This document shows, one piece after another, positions 35,314 to 56,833 of a DNA stretch of 64,000 nt. Numbering within the stretch: position 1 is the stretch's first letter; each line of letters begins with the position of its first letter. This stretch comes from Nematostella vectensis (taxonomy: Eukaryota; Cnidaria; Anthozoa; Actiniaria; Edwardsiidae), in contig NC_064042.1 in the NCBI RefSeq assembly GCF_932526225.1, positions 10,368,540 through 10,432,539 of the forward strand. The letters run 5' to 3'. The position numbers and the translations under genes were made by a program. The notes under the pieces are model-generated. The model saw nothing but the letters and a program-made list of their open reading frames with translations, was not told the DNA's origin and did no database searches.

Positions 35314-35424
35314 AAAACATTCCGAGATCGCAAGCCGAAGCGAGTTAAACAGCGTTTTTATGCGCTTGTAGAGGAACAAGCATTGATAAAAAACGATGCC
35401 TATCAAGAACTTTCCCAAGCTGAG
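35314..35424 (+). pseudogene. Coding-like exon remnant with 5' splice site inside the right foldback arm
   Basis: An open stretch of 37 codons reads KPKRVKQRFYALVEEQ and ends DAYQELSQAE, immediately followed by the donor GAG|GTAAGG. The texture (basic helix, then a typical donor) suggests a captured host exon or an old element gene. The inverted copy in the left arm (about 32212-32320, minus strand) has a stop where the right arm reads Gln, so only one copy is open. Upstream in frame is a TGA at 35311. Family not recognised. Confidence 0.35.
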
Positions 35425-36474
35425 GTAAGGAAAATTTAACACCACTTAACTTGTTGTTTTGATCTATGCGAATTCTTTGGACACAAATATTACGCAAGAC
35501 TAGTTATAATATAATATTCAAATAATCACTCAAATACGTGTTTTTTCTAAATCATCTCGCACAACGAAGAATGCAAGCAATAACACACATATTTATTGGT
35601 CCTCAAATTTGTTTTCAGCATTGTATCGAGGAGGGAGCTTCTGCAAAAGCCAAATTTTCCTGCGAATTCAGCAGTTGGTGTCATAGTTAGCCCAAGTTGG
35701 AAGGTCAATTACCTGTGAAGTGTTGTATCTTCTTGGCGCTCTCAGCGCTCCGGATTTTATTATCCCCAAAATTTTATTTCAGATTCTAGGCAAGTAAGTG
35801 ACTGTCTTTTCAGGAAAAATGACCATTTTTGATAGAGCAATGTACCAGATGCGACTTTTAAGACCTCAATTTGTCGGTTTGACGATGGTGCAAAATAACG
35901 GATGCGAGGCTATATTTGAGAAAATCTGTCAAATATTCTATTTTAACTGGATTAAGCCGAGATTAAAATAATATTGAGAGCACATATCCTGGTTGCCTCC
36001 TGTGGTGTTGTTGTGTTTCTGCGCTGTTTATTTTTCGCACTGCAGGTAGCGATACTTGGTTCAAATTTTGTAGTGTTTTTCGGGGTCAAGCCGAGAAAAA
36101 TAAGGAAAAATCCATAAAATATTTAATATTCGTTAGATTTTAAAAAGAAACACATTTTTGTAATCAGGGGACAAATATAAGTCTATAGACAAATTATTGA
36201 AAAATCATTTTTTGAGTATTGCATTTCATCTTGAATGGATTAGCGGAGCGCTTCTTAAGAAGTCCAAAACCTTATGAACTTGCCCGAACTCGACATTTCT
36301 TCTATAGAAGGGCATGGAATATTGGTAAAATATTTGGAAAGGACAATAATTTATGTCGAGCATAATACACCCTTCCGAGCCTAATTTTGAGCATAATAAA
36401 ATGTTTTTATGAGCATTGCTCGAAAGCATAATGCTCAAATATTCGAGCGTAATGTATCTGACCGTAGCTACGCA

Positions 36475-39400
36475 CCAATGCAGCATTACTAGTAGCCTGT
36501 GAGCCCCCCCCCCCCCCCCCCCCTACCCTCATGGACTTATCCGATTGTTTCACAAAGCTAGACATATTAAATAGCGGAGAGAGAGCGGGAGAGTCTTTCC
36601 TTAATTTTATTTCGATGCTTACTCTGCTGTGGGGATAGTATTTATAAGATTTTTACACCGTAAAAGAAAGCACGATCAGCCCCGTCTACTTTCATGGGGC
36701 ACACCAAGTCCACCTCGCACCTTAAGATATGCTCCTACCTTTCTTTCCCAAATCAGTGTTGTGATATGGCATGTACAATATTATTTTATTTTATTTTATT
36801 TTATTATATCCAAAGTGGGCAGTGAAATCTTTGTCATACATGTCACAACACAGTGCTCAAACAAGTTACAGATCTCAGGTATCCCAGTCAACCCTGCGCG
36901 CAGGATCTAGTTTCTTTAAAAAAAATACCTGAAAAATGGCTGAAAGTCGTAAAAAAAGAATATCCGGATAACTGGGATTGCTATCAGTTGCTGAGGAGAG
37001 AATCAAGCTAACCCGAAAAATCTTTATTTTTATAGTCTTCTGTTGTTCTCTTCGTGGCCCACGGGAAATTCAAGCAATGCGCAGGCCTTTTGCGCAACTG
37101 ATGACACAGCTCCTTTAAGCGCAGTTTCCACTTTCAAAGAGACTCGGTGTCCGCTATTTTCTTATCCTGAGCAAAAAAATACCAAGTGTTGGAAAAACAT
37201 CAATCTATTGCGATGTTGTCGATTTAGTTTTGTATGTTTATATGATTAATTCGAAATTTCTTCACATAAATAAAAGTCTTCCAGGGTTGAATTAAATACA
37301 ATAACAAAGGCGTGGCTGAATAGGGCTTTAAACTTAATAAAAAAGTCTGTTCCCAATATATCTAGCCGATATTTTATCAATAACAGCATAGCCGGTAAGT
37401 GACTTCTCCACCTGAGGCAAATTCCTCAATGGCGTGAATAATCGATCGCTTTTTACTGTCTGCGTATCCGTGAGGCAAAAAAGATAGTGTTTCCATTTAA
37501 AGGTTGATTGGTTTCAATTTGGTAAACTAAACGCGCCGTTTGTTACATTACGAACGATAAACTAACGTCTTTCCTGAACGTTTTACTCTTACTAGAGTAA
37601 GATTATTGCTTCTTAATCGATGTTTCCCCGGGGTTTTTTTAGATAAATGATTTCAGACAATCTCTTTTTTTGTCCCTAAAGCATTTTGGTCATTTAAGTA
37701 GCACGTTCGATGATCACAAAAGGCGTCGTTATAGTTCGTGATTATTTTAGGAAATAAATGGTTTCTTTTACTGTCGAGTATGACTTTTAGTTCTCTTGGA
37801 AACCATTCATCTGGTAGCAATAGAATACCATTCTATTGCATGAGAGCCCAATCAATTGTCTGCGATGCCATTCAATGTCCTGTGCATTTTTAAATAAAAG
37901 CCTGGAAATGGTTTCCGACTCGTGGGCGTGGGCTGATTCTGAAACCAGGTAATGGAAAAGATCTTGAAGTTTTAAATGGGTTCCAAATCCTGGTGCTCAG
38001 CAGTGTCTCCCTAATACAAATACCCTTTATCGACTTAATCGTTCCTCGTTGGATGTCTACAAAGGTGGAAATGCTTTTGCTTTTTCATACACTTGCAAAA
38101 CGAATACAACACACCAAACTTGAAATTATCCGTCGTCCAACCAAACAAATCAAGCGTGTTTCATTCGCTGAATACCACAGGTGAAATATTTATGTAATAA
38201 ATTCGTTAAATGAAAAGTTAAAAAAGCAAGCGTGAACCAAGGGTTTGCTGCTGAGAGTGGGTGTACAGTCCCAGGTTTCTACTGGAAAAAGGATAACATT
38301 TGCAGTCCTTCAATAAGAAATGAACCACACTCTTTGGTGGTCGGTGATTGAGTGCGTGCGCACCCCGGTTAGGCGCCTGAAAACTTGTTTAAAAATAAGT
38401 GATATAGAGCTAGTATCTAAAAAAATATCACGGTAAACAAGGCACAGATACAGCGCCACCCGAGAGATCGTAAGTGAATAAAAGTTCAGGCCTGGGGAAA
38501 TTGTCGTAGTGTGGGGCGATAAAGCTAAAGATGCAAAAGTACATTGCGAGAGGGCCGATAAAAAGACATGTAGATTGTACGGTTTGGATTAGGTTGTAAA
38601 GTAAGGGCAACCCATTTTACTCGTTTCGTTATTTTATTCATTTAGCGATGATTGTTGAAAGGGGCTTATGAACTTGTATTAAAAACCAATACATTTTAAG
38701 TTCCAAATACAAGAGTTGATTAAGTCGGTAAACTGAGCTTTGCAAAAGGAATAAAAGGGTGACCATTTTGTTATGTTTGACACTGACTATATTTTCGTTT
38801 TATTCTTTTAGTTTTGAAACTTGGGAGGTGTCAAATCGAATAGTGATCAATCTACATGTCTTTTTATCGGCCTTCTCGCACTATACGTTTTGGTTGGTAA
38901 AAGATGTGAAGTTCTAAAAAAAATATACTGAATATGAATTATACGCAGAGAAAGTAAAACAAAAAGTGTTTATGTCAGTAAATCCCGGCTGATTAGAGCG
39001 AATTAGATTGAAAAGCCTCCTACCATGGGAGGGAAAAGTTTGATTAATGAAAAAAAAAAGATTTTATTGTTTTACTTGGCACGTTTGCATGATCTTAAAA
39101 AAAATAAATATAAAATTATTCAGGCTATCAGAGAGTTTTTTTTTCTTCTGCTCACGCTTCTGCCTCTTTTGCTTCTGCTCACATCTAGAGAGAATAAGAA
39201 CTTCTAAAGCACCTGTGTTTTTTTAATTATTTTGCGCAAAACAACATAATCATTGTAAAATATTCAAACATTATAAACAACTCCGGTTTTTTGCACGGAA
39301 GAGACGATAAACGTTTATTGAGAAGTTAAATAATTTGCTTTCTAATAATTTGGTTGAAATATATTTAAACCATTTCTCACTTTAGTTCAGTATCCGAAGG

Positions 39401-39996
39401 AAATGTAATTAATCATTTCTCGGAGATTCATTAAATTAAATCGATTCCATCCCCAAAATTTGCTTTTTCCCCACCCGACAAATCTATCAAACATTCAAAT
39501 CCCCACAAACTGTACACTTTCAAAGTGGTGCTTTATCGAAACTCCTCCGATAAAGAAAAGCTATCGCGTCTATCAAAGCTGCTAAATGGGTTTGGAGGCT
39601 AATCTTCCCTACCCCTCCCCTAAGGGTACCAGCAGGCGCCCAATGGTGGCGCCGGGTGATTCGTTCATAACTCGCTTGTTCGTAGGCGATCTTCATTCAA
39701 CTTGTCTTTGCCGGGAAATTAGCTGCGCACGCATTATCTGGTCAAAAACATTCCGTGACTTGGCCTCTGTATTGGAGTTTTGATCTTAATAGGCTAAAGG
39801 TGGTACAAGTGTGATCTGTGATACGTTTTCGCCGACAGGGCGCACCGACAAACCGTTTCAACAAGGGCGCCAATATTAGCGTCTAGCTTTTTCATGCCAA
39901 GAAGTTTGCTATGAGTTGTGCGTCAGAGATGTAAGAGTATGGATGAGTATTTGACGCTAACGGCTTGAGAACAAACAAGCGGACTCAAGCATAGAT
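36475..39996. other. Intergenic stretch upstream of the GPCR gene
   Basis: AT-rich, with a C tract at about 36507-36524 and an ATTTT run at about 36779-36805. A dispersed-repeat fragment with AATAAGAAATGAACCAC at about 38310 resembles ones at about 14843 and 43828. No multi-exon gene could be assembled. The GPCR promoter should lie near the right end, with no clear TATA box. Confidence 0.5.
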
Positions 39997-41277
39997 ATGT
40001 CTTTACAAGGAAACTTCTCGCTTCTGAATTCTTCGTCTACGCAGAATAACACAAAGGTGAGCAACCTAACCCTGGGATGGCGGGTTCAGGAGCATCTTGC
40101 CATTACCATCACAAAGTATTTCATCCTCTGCTCGATAATGATCGTGGGTATTGCGGGAAATATCCTCGTGATTTTAGTCTCGACAAAGCGCAAAGCTTTT
40201 AAATCCTCATTGGACTTATACTTAAAGAATCTTGCCGCTGCAGACTTGGGTTTTCTTCTCCTGGTTATCCCAGCCGCGGTGATACGCTCAGAGATCCCGT
40301 TTGGCTGGCCTCTAGGGGGGTTCATATGCCGTTATGTTTGGCCTTTGGTGGAGATCTTCCACGGTGCGTCTGTGTGGATAATAGTGGCAGTGGCGGCGGA
40401 GAGATATAGGAACATCGTGGGAATGGTACACGTACAGAGGCGGCGATACTCCGGTGGAAAACAAGTCATGATTACAATCACTCTAGCATGGGTGATATCC
40501 TTCGTTGTGTTCTGTATACCTGAGCTAGCCATGGTCACTTATATAGAAACTCCGAGGTATAAAATCTGCACGCTGGACTTCCCTGATCCCGACGGAAAGC
40601 AAGCCGCGGTGCAGTTTTACTTGTGGTTCATGACAGCGTTTTCTTACATTATACCGTTCATAGGCATCATTTGGACATACATAGCCATTTCGCGCCAACT
40701 GAACCGCAGTAATACCTTTTTAAGAAGCCTCAAGAATCTCATACAGAAGAAAAGTTCGCGTAAGTATTACAGCGGCCCAGCGGGGCGACGAAGAACCCTT
40801 ACGAGCGAGGGACTAGTGACGCGCTCTCGGTCAAGCGTCGACGAAGCGCAGACGAAATCGTTAAGCGACGGAAGGCGCTTGACGCAGAATAAACGCGCCA
40901 AAAAGATCCTAACGCCCGTGGCTATAACATTCGCAATAACAATGCTACCTTTAAACATGATGCGAATTACGGTGTTGTACTGGCGGGATTTCGTAAATCA
41001 GACCTATTACCCGATACTTTTCTTTGTCACAATTATTTTCACGGCGGCATATGCGTCTCTTAACCCTGCGCTCTATTCCATTGTAAGCGCAGATTTTCGC
41101 AGCTCTTTGAGGTCGCTGTTTCGTAAGTCTGTCGATCGGATACGTAGTATTACCACGAGTTCGTTTGCGAGGGAAATGGGGCATTCAACGACAATTCTAG
41201 CGCCCATGAACGGTGCAGCGTTGCTTGGAGGTGCGGATAGACGCTGCTCAGCATTGTCAGAGAGCACCCGGTGCTAG
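39997..41277 (+). CDS. Class A (rhodopsin-like) G-protein-coupled receptor, intronless
   Basis: A single exon of 426 residues with seven hydrophobic segments. The extracellular N terminus (1-35) has several N-glycosylation sequons (NFS, NSS, NNT, NLT). Family marks: GN in TM1 (54-55), LAAAD in TM2 (Asp83), Cys111 and Cys191 for the extracellular disulphide, ERY (135-137) replacing DRY at the TM3 end, Trp165 in TM4, Pro220 in TM5, MLP in TM6 (316-318), and NPALY (356-360) in TM7. The third intracellular loop is long, Arg/Ser-rich (about 235-303) and ends KRAKKIL, typical of a G-protein contact. The overall pattern is nearest peptide/amine-type receptors, but the ligand cannot be assigned. Cnidarian genomes carry many intronless receptors of this kind. 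Start chosen at the first ATG, which gives a normal N terminus. Confidence 0.93.
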   Translation: MSLQGNFSLLNSSSTQNNTKVSNLTLGWRVQEHLAITITKYFILCSIMIVGIAGNILVILVSTKRKAFKSSLDLYLKNLAAADLGFLLLVIPAAVIRSEIPFGWPLGGFICRYVWPLVEIFHGASVWIIVAVAAERYRNIVGMVHVQRRRYSGGKQVMITITLAWVISFVVFCIPELAMVTYIETPRYKICTLDFPDPDGKQAAVQFYLWFMTAFSYIIPFIGIIWTYIAISRQLNRSNTFLRSLKNLIQKKSSRKYYSGPAGRRRTLTSEGLVTRSRSSVDEAQTKSLSDGRRLTQNKRAKKILTPVAITFAITMLPLNMMRITVLYWRDFVNQTYYPILFFVTIIFTAAYASLNPALYSIVSADFRSSLRSLFRKSVDRIRSITTSSFAREMGHSTTILAPMNGAALLGGADRRCSALSESTRC

Positions 41278-43898
41278 GTGAACTCCTAGCGTGTCAAGCT
41301 GTGTCGAGAAAGATAAAGGGAAACTAGTCAGACGAACTCCTTGCGCTATAGAGTCAGTATGGGAACCAAACGCAGCGTGAAGATCAGAAGGGAAATCTTT
41401 TTAGCTCGAGTTAGATAAAGGAAATTTAGACGAACTTCTTAGCGCTGTTGATTGATAAAAGTATGAAATCATAACGCCAGTGTCATGCTAAGGTAAAGGG
41501 AACTTAGACGGTCACCTAGCGCTATGAAATCGCAAAACTATATGTAATCAGAATGCAAGGTGAAACAGGCTGAAATACAGGAAAGCTAGACAAGTACTGA
41601 GTCGAAAAACTATCGGCGGAAAAATCAACGTTTGGTTTTAGACAGCATTAAGAGTGTCGGAGGGACTCTTATCAATAGAGATCTGAAAAAAATAAAAATC
41701 AACATCGAAAAGCATAACTAAGACGAAATACTACTTGTGGAGGATTTAATCATTACAAACTAAACCTCCCTTAATGAGAATAAGACATCTTCTCTGATTT
41801 GGATTTCGGAAGAGGCGGCGAAAATGAACAGAAAACCAAGCGGAGATGAGACAGATACCAGAGACTGGCATGCACTTACGCGCAAAATAAAATAATATTT
41901 TTAAACTTGTATTGAATTTGAAACAGTGAAGTAAGACATGTTTAGGTACATGAATTAGATAATGGAAATTGTAAAATAAATGACAGATTTTAAAGCCACT
42001 TTATGGGCTATAAGGTTACGAGAATCGCCCGAATAAAAATGGGTGAGAAACTCAGGGCATTAGAATAGGAAAATTGGGAAAATTGGAAATTAATGGAAGG
42101 TTAAGATAAGGATATTACTACTGTGAACTTAAGGGAACCCTTTCAATGAATAATGTAAATCGTAAAATTGACTCCTAAATGACAAAACGAAAGTGTAAAT
42201 TTTCTAATATTTGGGTAAACACTACTTTATAAACACCTGATGGGATTATGCCTTTGTTTGTGCGCTATATCTTGATGTTTTTCTTATTAAAACTGACCAC
42301 TTCTATGGCGTTTCTTTCATCTGAAAGATAACATTCATCCAAAACGAATTTGTGGTTTGCGGCGGGTACGAAAAGCCGACTTTCTGCCGTCATTTTAGCC
42401 CTAATAAAAATATTTTCAATAAATGTTACATAAGTTTAAAACAGTAGAAACATGAATATCTTCTTGTTCAAGAAAAGACAGGGGAACTAAAGCTAACTTT
42501 CCTAACTTGCTGTTGCTTAGAAACAACTGGCGTAAGAGATTTATTGATTTCTGTGAGTAGTATGAGTACGCTACCAAGGATACATTTACTATACAAACGT
42601 TAATTTGTGAATCTCGGCAATTAAAGAAATAAATGCCTTAGTGATTTTATTCAAAATTAGGTTATTAAACGCGAGTTGGGTGTGCCAAGCGCTCCATTTT
42701 AATTGCATTTTTCAGACGTTGTTAATATGCGATACAGAGTAAATCTGTCTACAATTTTTCACTGATGCATTATAACGGGGAAATGGAGCCGCATTACTCA
42801 AGCTGCACTTAGTCTATTCAGACCAGGATACAAGCAAATCAACGAGGCGAGCAGATGTACTGCCAATATGCATTCATATCTTCGTTGTTACATGTAGTTC
42901 CAGTTGTGTATTGATTAGAAGAAAGGATTAGTCACAATATGCTTGCCTCATTTTACCCTTTAATGTTCACCTAAATGATCTTGAAATACTCTTGTGGATA
43001 ACGCTACCTATTCTTTAATTGAGAAAACGTTACAGTATAATGCAAATGGAAAACCGAGATTCTCATATATGTCATTCTTAATTTTTGGACCGATATCACA
43101 AAAAGACTTTATTTATTTCTGGCCATCTGCTTCTTAAAAAAAAATCCTTCCGTGTACGATTTCTTGTGATTTCTGTGCTTTGACCTAGGATGTCTATGAC
43201 ATAATTTTTGGCCAATAATAAAATGTGTTCTTTTATTAAATGGGAAATGGAATCTGCTGGCCTCTTTTTATCTGACAGCTAAATAACTTAAATGTCATAC
43301 AAGGAATTCATCTTCTGAGAAAGACATTTGACAATTGGGTAATCTCGCCAGCCTTGTTCGGTTTTCATCAAGTAAGCTAATGTCAAAAAATGGATTTACT
43401 TAGCGCCTATGGACAAATAAATACACCATTCCCCGTAATTTAGACGAAAAGCAAAAGAAACGAAAACACGGGCATCAATTTTCGAGACTTTTGTTACCAA
43501 ACCTTGGGATCTTATTTAAGGTTGAACATCAAAACTATTTTCACTTTTACTTTGCCTTAGGGTCATTTACCTTCATGTTTACAGTAAACGAGGGAAATGT
43601 GCTTTCCATACGGGTTTATAACGTACGAGAGATAACGTCAGAAAATGATAATGGCCGCCATATGTGCTTCATACAGCCCCTATGAGTCATCCAACGCCCA
43701 CCACTATGAGCGCTTTTTCTCAGGTTTCTCACAACAATGGTTGGTGGATGATAATCAGTTAAAATGGTCACCATTAGCGCCTTGCTGTATATTCACACTC
43801 GCCTGTAGACTCACTAGCGAGTTACGATAAGAAATGACTCACCTTTTGGTGGCCGGATTGTAGAAGCAATGTATGATCGCAGACTACTTGTTCATATA
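41278..43898. other. Intergenic stretch downstream of the GPCR
   Basis: AT-rich and without a convincing gene. The first ~300 bp probably includes the receptor's 3' UTR; the motif AACTAGTCAGACGAACTC and diverged relatives recur loosely near 41320-41510. Confidence 0.5.
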
Positions 43899-44210
43899 CA
43901 CTCTTTTTTATAAGAACGTCCAGCCTGAGACTTCACCAAATTTTAAGAACATGCTAAGAACATACCGAGGCTCAGATAGCAGAAAACGTTTTCTTTTCTA
44001 GTCCTGATGCGTTCTAAAATGCAGAATCAAGTTGTGCGTAAAGTAACAACCTTATTATTTTGCTAATTGATCATTAGGGTAATTCTTTTCCTAACAATTC
44101 ATTGGGTATTATATATTCTTATATACACTAAAATTTAAGAACATTGTCAAGAACAAATAAGAACGGCCCAGCCTCAACTGAAAATTAGACGTTCTTATAA
44201 AAAAAGAGTG
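43899..44210. mobile_element. MITE with ~24 bp inverted repeats and TA flanks
   Basis: The left end TA|CACTCTTTTTTATAAGAACG and right end CGTTCTTATAAAAAAAGAGTG|TA are inverted copies. Subterminal GTCCAGCCTGAG and CCAGCCTCAACTG also pair. Size (312 bp), TA target and lack of coding content fit a Tc1/mariner-type MITE. Confidence 0.8.
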
Positions 44211-46001
44211 TAACTCTTTTTTGAATGACACATGACTGCGTACCCTCGCCCTCCAAGGGAATCCTGGTCACGCGTCTGACAATGCGAGTAAGTCGTAGCA
44301 ATAACAACACTTAAAAAGCGTTGTGTACACACGTGTGGGTGCTTATCCTCTGTCGTATTCGTCTGATGTGTAGATGAAGCGGAAGGAGATTTCCTGTTAT
44401 CTCCCGAAGGGCTCACTTAACGCTTTTATCATGTATTAGTACCTCGCTGCCGCTATGCTTCGAGCTATGCCCTTCGCTATTAGGAATCTAACAAGGGCAA
44501 TTTCGTGCGCTGAAGTTTTCTCCGACACGATAAGGCCTCTGACAACACGACAAACATCATCAATAACAGTGGACACTAAATTGAATTTCTGAAATTCTTC
44601 TTTTAAGAATTCTTTTGTACAAAACTTGATTTACAAATAAACGCCTCGGGATCTAAAACACGTGACTCTGAACATGTTTCGGTGTTAATTTGAAGGATAG
44701 AGAAAATTCGCATCCACTATCATATCAACAATTCCGCAACTTGAAAACTATACGTTTTAAGGGCTAATTTGTATCAGTAGATACTCAAGTACTATGCATG
44801 TTGGCAAAATATTAGTGAATCGCAGTCGTAAAACCACGGGGCAACAGTTGACCTGTGTGAATTTTATGTAACAGCGAATTTGTATGTCTCTAGGCGAGAT
44901 AAAGAGACGCAACTTAAAAGTCAATTAAACAGCCAATTGCGTTATTACCTCTGGTCGGAAAAGGTGGGAGAATTACTGCTTTTAGCCAAAAGATAAGTAC
45001 GCCGGGGAAAGGGGGGAAGGGGGGGGGGGGGGGGGGAGGACAATGTGACGCTACGCCAATACTCCCCCCGATAGGAACAAAGTAATCCATACTATTTTAC
45101 GGTTGAATCTAGATAAGTTTAAGGGTGGAGTTTTAACCAACCCCCCTTCCCCAAAAACAAACAAACAAAAAACAAACAGCGAACCTAATACAAATACACT
45201 TTTCAAACCATCCCATTTGAGGCCCAAAAAAGGAGTTAATATTATATAAATATGCACTATTCACTAAATTAGGTTTTGCCTAGTTATCTTGAGCTCTCGG
45301 GGAGCAGCAAAGTATCTATGACAAACGTTCTCAAACTTCCGACACATCCCGACCGACTAAATTCATGACTGGTAAAAAAATTCCCCCCATAACATTAAAA
45401 CAAATAAAATAAAATAAAATAGGGCATGTCAAAATCTCCGTCAGATAAAAAATGGCTGTACCTTAAAATTACCACAAAAAGCTCACAGATAAAGCCAGAG
45501 AGTTTATTATTGGAAATAGTCCACTCTTAACTATCAGTTCAGTTGGAGGTCGTTTTTAATGACGGAGGTAATATTATTTCACTACATCGGATAAAAAAGA
45601 TTCAAATAAAACTCTTTATGATGAGACAGAAATCAGCGGTCAAACGCCTGTTTCGCGCGCACCTAGAATTTTGCGTAAAAGTAATAAGTAGTTTTCAGTA
45701 CGTGTGCGCAAGTATTTTGAAGAAGAGCGCAACGCAAGTATCTAAAACGACTGCGCAAATTTACATTTTTGATTGACACACCAAGTTAGGTCACCATTGC
45801 GCATGTACAAGAATTTTAGCGGGTCGTGTTATTAGAATAATGTGAAAAGAGAACTGTGGGTAGTAAATGACTACTTATTAGGACCTGCGTTCTCATTTCC
45901 GGTTCATGCTGTCATGCTTCGTACAAGGATGAAGACTGTGCACGCTGTACCGATGCGAAAAGGTGACACTAACCGCTGATGAAAATGTATGGAGGGATGG
46001 A
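44211..46001. other. Intergenic stretch between the GPCR and TBL1 genes
   Basis: Contains a G-rich run at about 45008-45037 and AT-rich sequence. If TBL1 has an extra terminal coding exon it should be here or just right of it, but none with the expected short VxVLDL-type ending was found. Confidence 0.4.
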
Positions 46002-46140
46002 GTCAAATATGGTATAGATGACGTGTACACATTACATGGGGCGTAGAGCCAAATATGGTATACATGACGTGCACACCATACATGGGGCGTAGAGCCAAAT
46101 ATGGTATAGACGACGTGTACACAATAGGGCGTAGATTTGA
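46002..46140. repeat. 46-bp tandem repeat, three copies
   Basis: Three units beginning CAAATATGGTATAGATGACG (near 46004, 46050 and 46096), each followed by GTGTACACA and ending GGGGCGTAGA. The last unit is shortened. Confidence 0.8.
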
Positions 46141-46520
46141 CATATAGGATCTACTTACTTACATATGTACACATATACTTAAGTTAGGTTTACTTAAGTT
46201 AAAATGCGGCAAGGATTCTTGCGCGCGGCGAACTGATGGTACCGAACTTCGCGAGAAATCACTCTTTTCGTTCGATGACGGCAAATTTGGAGAAACAGGA
46301 ACACAACCACCTCAGCAGAGAAGTTGAAGGTTGTCGCATGCGAGAACGACCAACAACTAGGTCTTTGAACGGTATATAACCAAAACATTTCTGCCTCGGT
46401 AAAACGCCTTATTTTCTTCCAGAACCTGACCAGCGGTAACACCTTCACTTGGCATGCGTTCTAATGCCGTCTTGGGTTCATGTACCACCGGCTTGTGGCT
46501 GACTACGTGACACACGAGCG

Positions 46521-46558
46521 TGACGCGTCACGCATCGATGACGTCACGTGTGACGTCA
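46521..46558. promoter_or_regulatory. Cluster of CRE-type palindromes
   Basis: Two perfect TGACGTCA sites (46539-46546 and 46551-46558) and a TGACGCGTCA site (46521-46530) lie within 38 bp, with ACGTGA/TCACGT halves around. CREB/ATF proteins bind TGACGTCA in animals. The cluster is about 130 bp past the apparent TBL1 stop codon, where no promoter was expected. Confidence 0.5.
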
Positions 46559-46691
46559 CACAGCTGTTATAGCGTCCGCACGTCTATTACACATAGCTGA
46601 AAAAAAGCGCGAGACAGGGTAAGAATTGGAAAGATTATCAGATATTGTAGTATTCATATCTTATAAAAATCAAACCATATAAACCACTAAG

Positions 46692-56833
<10,142 letters not shown>

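Larger units (their letters stand above)
31374..36258. mobile_element. Large foldback element, ~1.5 kb inverted arms, TTAA ends
   Basis: The left arm (31374-32885) and right arm (about 34750-36258) are near-identical in inverted orientation over about 1.5 kb. The outer ends read TTAA|GAAGCGCTCCGCTAATCC and GGATTAGCGGAGCGCTTC|TTAA. Small indels and a T tract (35231-35250) distinguish the arms. The ~1.86 kb spacer includes a GC-rich minisatellite. No intact transposase was recognised, though a coding-like exon remnant survives in the right arm (35314-35424). TTAA borders would fit a piggyBac-type target, but the TTAA could be part of a palindromic end. Confidence 0.8.
30963..36474. mobile_element. 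Outer transposon with 8-bp target duplication, hosting a large foldback
   Basis: GCTACGCA occurs as a direct repeat at 30963-30970 and 36467-36474. Just inside, GATACATTATGC (left) pairs with GCGTAATGTATC (right), and both flanks are rich in GCATAATGC/GAGCATAAT motifs in inverted relation. An 8 bp target duplication suggests a hAT-type element. Most of its length is a second element inserted at 31374-36258, so the original outer element was only about 600 bp. Class assignment is inference. Confidence 0.6.

Noticed and set aside
46194-46448. Candidate terminal TBL1 exon (acceptor near 46428)
   Set aside because: No pyrimidine tract and the encoded residues do not resemble the family's C terminus.
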